From positions 1-7,530 of the forward strand of contig JAHDGN010000024.1 of assembly GCA_020627645.1 (NCBI GenBank): a stretch of DNA of 7,530 nucleotides, read 5' to 3'. The position numbers were made by a program, and so were the translations under genes. Below are positions 1 through 4,388 of this stretch, in pieces. The notes beneath the pieces are model-generated. The model was not told where the DNA came from. It searched no databases and worked only from the letters and a program-made list of their open reading frames with translations. The first letter of the stretch is position 1, and the number at the start of each line of letters is the position of its first letter. Origin of the DNA: Akkermansiaceae bacterium. Lineage in GTDB: Bacteria > Verrucomicrobiota > Verrucomicrobiia > Verrucomicrobiales > Akkermansiaceae.

Positions 1-17
1 TGATTGGAGGTTACTAT

Positions 18-245
18 TTGCTGATGAAAAAAACGGAGATAGACAAGGGTGTTCTTACGATTGGTTATTTCGGTTTGCTGGTCGCATTCGTCATTTTTAG
101 GACGGTGATGAATCATCAGAAATTGGCCGCTTTGAATCTTCCGTTGAACTATTGCCGCAATTTTATGATCTCTCAGGTAGTGTCACTTGTTGGGCTTGCT
201 TGGTTTTTCTATACCATTTTCGCGAAAAAGTTCGGCGGATCATAG
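18..245 (+). CDS. Small two-helix membrane protein, function unknown
   Basis: Not recognised as a named family. The 75-residue product has a basic N-terminus (MKK at residues 3-5), a hydrophobic helix at about 11-31, a polar loop (32-48) with one Cys, a second helix at about 49-69 and a short KK-containing tail. This suggests a helical hairpin in the inner membrane with both ends in the cytoplasm. The start is uncertain. GGAGG at 6-10 lies 7 bases before the TTG at 18 but 13 before the ATG at 24, so spacing favours TTG and codon preference favours ATG. The frame also stays open to the window edge, so a longer N-terminus cannot be excluded. It ends in TAG. G over C excess is weaker here than in the genes downstream of 590. 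The reading frame is credible from its clean hydrophobic pattern; the function is unknown. Confidence 0.6.
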   Translation: MLMKKTEIDKGVLTIGYFGLLVAFVIFRTVMNHQKLAALNLPLNYCRNFMISQVVSLVGLAWFFYTIFAKKFGGS

Positions 246-585
246 AGCTAAACCGGGAGGAATTTTAAAGGTAGCTTCTGGGCAAAGCCTCGGAGTTACG
301 GCTTGTTGAATATAGTTAAGATGAGATGGCTTTGACACTTCCAGTTGGTCTACTCGGTTCCTATCTGGGAAACTACTCTCAAGGTGTTGGCTTGGTTTCG
401 CTGTCTGTCTCATCGATTGGACCTGGTATAAAAGTTTGGGAGTTTTCCCTTCATACTACGTCGGTCCTTGGTCAGTGGGTTCGAACAGCTCCCTGTCTGA
501 AAAAAATTCCTTCCCAGCAGTCATTCGGTAGTTTTCAGATTGCCTCTCAAATTAGAGGTTATCCGGCCATTTGGAATGGTGTCCT
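246..585. other. 340-base stretch without a convincing gene
   Basis: This holds an 87-codon open frame (326-589, +) that I do not call. It lacks a ribosome binding site, its third codon positions show none of the G/T preference of the neighbouring genes, and its translation resembles no family I know. Two small hairpins lie just after the upstream stop codon: AGCT/AGCT at 246-249 and 273-276, extended by ACC/GGT with an AA bulge, and AAGCC/GGCTT at 285-289 and 300-304. Neither is followed by a T-run, so they are not clear terminators. I see no tRNA, tmRNA or RNase P RNA signature. G and C are nearly balanced (16 G and 13 C in 361-420), unlike the strongly G-biased sequence after 590. It may be a decayed gene, an untranslated region or an unrecognised RNA. 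Confidence 0.5.
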
Positions 586-1230
586 TTAGAAGGAGCTTTT
601 CTTTTTTGATTTGGTGATATGTGGGGGGCGGAGGTAGTAGGCTTGGGGTGGGGTTGAGATGAGGGAGGATTGTTCGTCAGGGGTGAGTTGGTGCCATGAT
701 TCGATGAGTCCGTTGGCGGTGGGGTGAGTGTGGGTTGCGTTGGTTCCTTCGGGGAGGCGGTCTGGGGATTCGAAGGTGATGAGGGGGGTGTTTTTGATTT
801 GAGCGAGTTTTTGGAGAAAGGCTTTTTCGTCGAGGAGTTCGGGTGAGGAAGGAAGGCGGTGGTTTTCGATGGGTAGGATGAAGTAGGAGCCTCGGCGGGC
901 GTCTCCGACGGCGTAGGCGAGGGGTGCTTGGGCTTCAGGGGTGCCGAGGAAGGAGGGGATCCCGGCGAGGGGGCATTGGTGGGTTTGGGCGATGGCTTGA
1001 GCGGCGGCGATGCCGACGCGTGCCCCGTTGTAGCTACCGGGGCCGGTTCCGACGAGGATGAGGGAGAGTTTCTGGTCCGCTGGGATTTGGCTGAGGATTT
1101 CTTGGAGGGGTGGGAAGAGGTCGGATTCCTGTGATCGTTCGCTGGAAAATTGGGTGGAGATGGAGTTGGTGTTGTCTTGGGCGAGGGTGATGGTGGCGTT
1201 GGTGGTGGTGGTTTCGAGGGCGAGGATCAT
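586..1230 (-). CDS. tsaB: tRNA threonylcarbamoyladenosine biosynthesis protein TsaB (YeaZ)
   Basis: TsaB is the cytoplasmic ASKHA-fold partner that binds TsaD, and with TsaE supports transfer of threonylcarbamoyl to A37 of ANN-decoding tRNAs. The 214-residue product begins directly with the family's first strand (MILALETTTTNATITLAQ, compare the usual LAIDTST). It carries the hallmark loop as GTGPGSYNGAR at 61-71 (family norm GPGSFTGLR), the helix GIAAAQAIA after it, the central GDARRGSYF (109-117) matching the family's DARRGEVY, and the late PQAYYLRPP (195-203). Length is close to the family norm of about 220-230. The position where many homologues have HSE before LLP reads ESD here. No ribosome binding site precedes the ATG, but a promoter candidate is placed for a leaderless mRNA. 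It is the only gene on the - strand; its codons are C- and A-rich, and the protein is rich in Pro, Thr, Gln and His. Identity is confident. Confidence 0.92.
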   Translation of the reverse strand: MILALETTTTNATITLAQDNTNSISTQFSSERSQESDLFPPLQEILSQIPADQKLSLILVGTGPGSYNGARVGIAAAQAIAQTHQCPLAGIPSFLGTPEAQAPLAYAVGDARRGSYFILPIENHRLPSSPELLDEKAFLQKLAQIKNTPLITFESPDRLPEGTNATHTHPTANGLIESWHQLTPDEQSSLISTPPQAYYLRPPHITKSKKKSSF

Positions 1231-1236
1231 GGGGTG

Positions 1237-1265
1237 ATTTTTGGGTTTGATGAGGTGGGTGGCAA
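1237..1265 (-). promoter_or_regulatory. Candidate tsaB promoter giving a leaderless transcript
   Basis: Read on the - strand, TTGCCA (1265-1260; 5 of 6 matches to the sigma-70 -35 consensus) is followed after exactly 17 bases by AAAAAT (1242-1237; 4 of 6 to the -10 consensus). Six further bases reach 1230, the A of the tsaB ATG, which would then be +1. No Shine-Dalgarno sequence exists there, which fits a leaderless message. The boxes and spacing are seen; promoter activity is inferred. Confidence 0.4.
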
Positions 1266-1382
1266 GATTGGATGAAGGATTTGCTTAGGACTTGTGAAGT
1301 AAAAAAGGTGGGAGTTCTTCGGGAAACCCTTGCGCCCATCCGAGTGGCAGCTTATTGCTCGGCGTCTTAAATATTTCATTTT

Positions 1383-2513
1383 ATGTCTGATTACGCCAAA
1401 GGTCTTGAGGGAGTTATTGCTAATGAATCTGCACTTTCGAGGGTGGAGGGCCTTGATGGGCGCCTTTCCTATCTCGGTTATTCGATTGATGATTTGGTGG
1501 AGCATTGTTCGTTTGAAGAGGTGACTTATCTTCTGCATCGGGGGAAGTTGCCGAATGCGAGTGAGTTGGCGGAATTTGAGAAGGCTTTGCGTGCGAATCG
1601 TGAGATTCCGGCCCAGGTGGTGGATTTTTTGAAGTCGGCGCCAAAGGATGCCAATCCAATGGATGTGTTGCGGACAGGGGTTTCGATGTTGGGATTGTCG
1701 GACAGTCGGGCCAAGATTGGTGAGCCTGATCAGGAAGCGAATCAAGAAGTGGCGCTGTCGTTGGTCGCTCAGGCTCCGATCATTGTGGCTTACTATCATC
1801 GTGCGCGTCAGGGATTGGATCTTCCGCCGGTTCGTGATGATTTGTCTGAGGCTGGACATTTCCTTTATTTGATGACAGGTGAGGAGCCGACTGAGGCGGC
1901 GACAAAGACTTTGGATATTGCCTATATCTTGCATGCGGATCATGGGATGAATGCTTCGACCTTTTCGGCTCGGGTTACGATTGCGACGTTGTCGGATTTT
2001 TACTCGGCGGTGACTTCTGCGATTGGAACGTTAAAGGGGCCATTGCATGGAGGAGCGAATGAAGGGGTGATTAAGATGCTTCAGGAGATTGGGAGTTTGG
2101 ATCAGGTGGATGCGTTTGTGGATGATTGTTTGGAGAATAAGGTGAAGATCATGGGGATTGGTCACCGGGTTTATAAGGTTTTGGATCCACGGGCGCCGCA
2201 TTTGCAGAAGATGGCGGTGAAGTTGACAGAGGAGTTGGGGGAGGCGAAGTGGATTGAGATGTCGGAGCGGATCGCGGAGTTGATGCGTGAGAAGAAGGGG
2301 TTGAATGCGAATGTGGATTTTTATTCGGCGACTGTTTATTATTCGATGAACATTCCGACTGATTTGTTTACGCCAATTTTTGCGATTGCGAGGATGGCTG
2401 GGTGGACAGCGCAGGTGTTGGAGCAGCTGGAGGATAACCGTTTGTATCGTCCGTTGACGAAGTATGTGGGGCCAGCTGAGTTGTCTCCGGTGACTCCGAT
2501 TGAGAATCGTTAA
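1383..2513 (+). CDS. gltA: Citrate synthase (short, type I-like fold family)
   Basis: This condenses acetyl-CoA with oxaloacetate to citrate at the entry to the TCA cycle, in the cytoplasm. The 376-residue product matches the short (about 370 aa) bacterial citrate synthases. It opens with KGLEGVIANESALSRVEG (6-23) and GRLSYLGYSIDDL (26-38), then has HADHGMNAS (184-192), GPLHGGANE (219-227) with catalytic His222, GIGHRVYKVLDPRA (258-271) with His261, and VDFYSATVYY (311-320) with Asp312. The end DNRLYRPLTKYVGP (351-364) supplies the substrate-binding Arg region. The expected catalytic triad is intact. Position 344 in GWTAQVLEQ is Gln where most bacterial enzymes have His. A 2-methylcitrate synthase role cannot be excluded by sequence alone. 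There is no clear ribosome binding site; the ATG sits just after an AT-rich stretch (1367-1382), suggesting a short or absent leader. A strong terminator follows, so it appears monocistronic. Confidence 0.94.
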   Translation: MSDYAKGLEGVIANESALSRVEGLDGRLSYLGYSIDDLVEHCSFEEVTYLLHRGKLPNASELAEFEKALRANREIPAQVVDFLKSAPKDANPMDVLRTGVSMLGLSDSRAKIGEPDQEANQEVALSLVAQAPIIVAYYHRARQGLDLPPVRDDLSEAGHFLYLMTGEEPTEAATKTLDIAYILHADHGMNASTFSARVTIATLSDFYSAVTSAIGTLKGPLHGGANEGVIKMLQEIGSLDQVDAFVDDCLENKVKIMGIGHRVYKVLDPRAPHLQKMAVKLTEELGEAKWIEMSERIAELMREKKGLNANVDFYSATVYYSMNIPTDLFTPIFAIARMAGWTAQVLEQLEDNRLYRPLTKYVGPAELSPVTPIENR

Positions 2514-2541
2514 TCTGATCATCGAAAGATCAAGATCTCTG

Positions 2542-2576
2542 CCTTGTCCCGTGATACGGGACAGGGTATTTTTTTT
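2542..2576 (+). terminator. Intrinsic terminator after citrate synthase gene
   Basis: CCTTGTCCCGT (2542-2552) pairs with ACGGGACAGGG (2556-2566) around a GAT loop: 11 pairs with one G-T wobble, extendable by two outer pairs. It is followed by TA and eight T (2569-2576). It lies 28 bases after the gltA stop and is a classic Rho-independent terminator. Confidence 0.9.
2544..2572 (+). promoter_or_regulatory. Possible promoter inside the terminator DNA
   Basis: TTGTCC (2544-2549) and TATTTT (2567-2572) each match 4 of 6 sigma-70 consensus positions and are exactly 17 bases apart, predicting +1 near 2579. The next gene begins directly after the gltA terminator, so some promoter must lie about here or further upstream unless the terminator leaks. 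The box matches are modest and could be chance. Confidence 0.25.
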
Positions 2577-2596
2577 CCGTGGCTGAGGAGTATCGT

Positions 2597-3085
2597 GTGA
2601 CGACTAAGTTTGATGTGCCGACTTTGAGGTTGGGTTCGGGAATGCATATGAAAAACCGGCATCCGATTTTCTTGGGTATGCGGTATTTTTATTTGATTTT
2701 GGTTCCGATTGGAGTGTTTTTGCTGATGTTTGGGGGGAACTGGGAAAGGATTTTGGGTGGGTTGTGTTGTTTGTTGGGGCCGGTGTTGTTTATGCGGAAA
2801 TTTTATTGGCAGTATCGGTTGATTCATTCGACGAAATCGTCTCCCCAGGCTGGACAGAGATTAAATTGGGTGTTTTCGAGGAAGGGGATTCATCAGGAGT
2901 CTCGAGGAAAGGAAAAGAAATTCGGATGGGGGGATTTTTCTGATGTTTATGTGGGGAGGAAGGGGATGTTGTTGTATTTGCAGAAGCATCAATATTTTAT
3001 CGTACCGAAAGGGGAGTTTGATCAGGAGGAAGATTTTGAGGCTGTGGTGAGGCTTTGTGAGAAGAAGATTAAGGTGGTGAGATGA
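2597..3085 (+). CDS. YcxB-like membrane protein
   Basis: Function is unknown; the family is named after Bacillus YcxB. With the start chosen here the product has 162 residues. After an N-terminal segment (FDVPTLRLGSGMHMKNRHP, about 5-23) come two hydrophobic helices at about 28-46 and 51-68. A soluble C-terminal domain at about 93-155 has the YcxB-like pattern: a WVFSRKGI strand, FGWGDFSDVYV, LLYLQKHQYFIVPKGEF, then an acidic DQEEDFEAVVRL helix. I place the start at GTG 2597 because GAGGAG (2585-2590) lies 6 bases before it. A GTG at 2579 in the same frame would add six residues but directly abuts the T-run of the terminator and has no ribosome binding site, unless used leaderlessly. Its stop overlaps the rnhA start (ATGA), so the two are probably translationally coupled. 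Family assignment rests on pattern recognition. Confidence 0.75.
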   Translation: MTTKFDVPTLRLGSGMHMKNRHPIFLGMRYFYLILVPIGVFLLMFGGNWERILGGLCCLLGPVLFMRKFYWQYRLIHSTKSSPQAGQRLNWVFSRKGIHQESRGKEKKFGWGDFSDVYVGRKGMLLYLQKHQYFIVPKGEFDQEEDFEAVVRLCEKKIKVVR

Positions 3086-3552
3086 AGGAGGTGAATATTT
3101 ATACGGATGGGGGGGCTCGAGGGAACCCGGGGCCGGGAGGGTATGGGGCGGTTTTGCTTTTTGGGAAGCATCGGAAAGAGGTTTGCGGGGCATTTCGGCA
3201 TACGACCAATAATCGGATGGAGTTGATGGCGGCGATTGCTTCCTTGAGCTTGCTGAAGGAGAGGTGTCGGGTAGTTTTGTATTCGGATTCAAAGTATTTG
3301 GTGGATTCGATGACGAAGGGGTGGTTGGAGGGATGGAAGAAGCGAGGTTGGAAGAAGGCTGGAAATAAGGAATTATTGAACGATGATTTGTGGCCGAAGT
3401 TGGATGAGGTGTCGGCTCGTCATGAAATGGAGTGGAAGTGGGTGAAGGGGCACGCGGGAAACCCTCTGAACGAACGGTGTGACGAATTGGTGCACGAGGC
3501 GATTGATGCGGGAGTGCTGGAGGAGGATGTGGGGTATTCGAAGGGGGGCTAG
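3082..3552 (+). CDS. rnhA: Ribonuclease HI
   Basis: This cleaves the RNA strand of RNA:DNA hybrids in the cytoplasm, removing R-loops and primer RNA. The 156-residue length is standard. The fold and active site are complete: YTDGGARGNPGPGGYG (7-22) with Asp9, TTNNRMELMAAI (41-52) with Glu47, LYSDSKYLVDSM (66-77) with Asp69, WVKGHAGNPLNERCDELV (120-137) with His124 and Asp134. These match Asp10, Glu48, Asp70, His124 and Asp134 of the E. coli enzyme. The basic handle region GWKKRGWKKAGNKEL (84-98) used for hybrid binding is also present. The ATG overlaps the stop of the YcxB-like gene; AAGGTGG (3071-3077) can serve as ribosome binding site. Identity is secure. The pairing with a membrane protein has no obvious functional meaning. 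Confidence 0.97.
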   Translation: MKEVNIYTDGGARGNPGPGGYGAVLLFGKHRKEVCGAFRHTTNNRMELMAAIASLSLLKERCRVVLYSDSKYLVDSMTKGWLEGWKKRGWKKAGNKELLNDDLWPKLDEVSARHEMEWKWVKGHAGNPLNERCDELVHEAIDAGVLEEDVGYSKGG

Positions 3553-3592
3553 AAATGGTGTCAAAAGGGAGATTTAAATAAATTTATGGTCG

Positions 3593-3612
3593 CCCTATTG
3601 AAATTGGGTTTT
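3593..3612 (+). terminator. Weak possible terminator after rnhA
   Basis: CCC-T-ATT (3593-3599) can pair with AAT-T-GGG (3602-3608) apart from a central T-T mismatch, followed by TTTT (3609-3612). The stem is short and imperfect and the T-run interrupted, so termination here would be partial at best. Confidence 0.25.
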
Positions 3613-3635
3613 GTTGATTCATGATAGGGGGACCT

Positions 3636-4211
3636 ATGAAAATGATAGTTAAAACATTGAGGCAGTTGACGGTTGTGCCTGTTCTTGCGCTAGTGACTTC
3701 GCTTGGGGGGATTGGGATTTCTCATGGGGAGGTTTCGCCTGGTGCCCCCGAGTATGTCGAGATTGAGGTTTTGAAGAAACAAATGGGTGTCGGTTGGATG
3801 AATAGCCTTCCTCAGGAGACGGTGCTTAGTATTTATGACACCTACTATCGGGATTTGAGAACGATGGTTTCTGATGCTCTTCGAATTTTGAATCAAGAGC
3901 TGGGAAAGGGGAATGTTACGTCGGATGAGTATGGTAAGATTCTTCCTCCGATCCTAAATGCGTTGACTCCAATGGGGCATGATGGGGGGATCCTATTTTT
4001 GGACTTTGGCTGGCGTCATTTTAGTATTCAGGAAGATCTCCAGGAAGCAGCTGTTGCCGCATCAAATTCGGGGAATAGGCGAATCTTGAGCCCTTTGGTC
4101 ACGAGCCTGTATCAGTTTGCGACCATGGAGAATATGATTGATGCGGGTTTTATTCCTGGAGGGTATCAAATTGAGGGCAAGCTTTTCCACGATTTTTCTA
4201 TTTTTAGATAG
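3636..4211 (+). CDS. Putative exported protein, function unknown
   Basis: Not recognised. From ATG 3636 the product has 191 residues. It starts with a typical signal peptide: basic n-region (Lys2, Lys6, Arg9), a hydrophobic core at about 11-28, and a plausible signal peptidase site after Ser-His-Gly (29-31). There is no lipobox cysteine, so it is likely soluble in the periplasm or secreted. The mature part is mixed helical with no repeats, no cysteines and no catalytic motif that I can name; aromatic patches include IYDTYYRDL and FLDFGWRHF. AGGGGGA (3626-3632) precedes the start; ATG 3621 lies before this site and ATG 3642 is an alternative with 9-base spacing. It is flanked by its own strong terminator and a 68-base upstream gap, so it is probably a single-gene unit. 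G bias is milder than in rnhA. Confidence 0.72.
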   Translation: MKMIVKTLRQLTVVPVLALVTSLGGIGISHGEVSPGAPEYVEIEVLKKQMGVGWMNSLPQETVLSIYDTYYRDLRTMVSDALRILNQELGKGNVTSDEYGKILPPILNALTPMGHDGGILFLDFGWRHFSIQEDLQEAAVAASNSGNRRILSPLVTSLYQFATMENMIDAGFIPGGYQIEGKLFHDFSIFR

Positions 4212-4240
4212 TTTTTTTGACCTGTTCTGGAATTTTGAGG

Positions 4241-4273
4241 CACCTTCCCAGTTTCTGGGAGGGTGTTTGTTTT
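4241..4273 (+). terminator. Strong intrinsic terminator after the exported-protein gene
   Basis: CACCTTCCCAG (4241-4251) and CTGGGAGGGTG (4255-4265) form an 11-pair stem with one wobble and a TTT loop, followed by TTTGTTTT (4266-4273). It lies 29 bases after the stop codon and separates this gene from alaS. Confidence 0.93.
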
Positions 4274-4388
4274 GGTGGAAGTGGGGAGGGTTTGGAGATG
4301 GCGTCGACCTTGCTTGGGGAAATTAGAATCGGTATCAGGTCGGTTGAGGCTGTTCTTTTTGGAGGAAATGTGGTCCTAAGGGGCGGTC

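Noticed and set aside
478..500. GGTTCGAAC resembling a tRNA T-loop
   Set aside because: The flanking bases do not form a T-stem and no acceptor, D or anticodon arms can be drawn.
326..589. 87-codon open frame on the + strand
   Set aside because: No ribosome binding site, no third-position bias like the neighbouring genes, no recognisable family, and its end runs into the convergent tsaB stop. Described only as an uncertain region.
1227..1943. Long antisense frame (238 codons) opposite citrate synthase
   Set aside because: Shadow of gltA. The G/T-rich + strand is poor in TTA, CTA and TCA, so stop codons are scarce on the - strand, producing long empty frames.
4368..4379. Three-codon leader frame (Met-Trp-Ser) ahead of alaS
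   Set aside because: GGAGG is only 2 bases from its ATG, too close for normal initiation, and the frame is too short to judge.
4212..4388. T-box riboswitch before alaS
   Set aside because: The hairpin at 4241-4265 ends the upstream gene and the region lacks a T-box core sequence and specifier stem.
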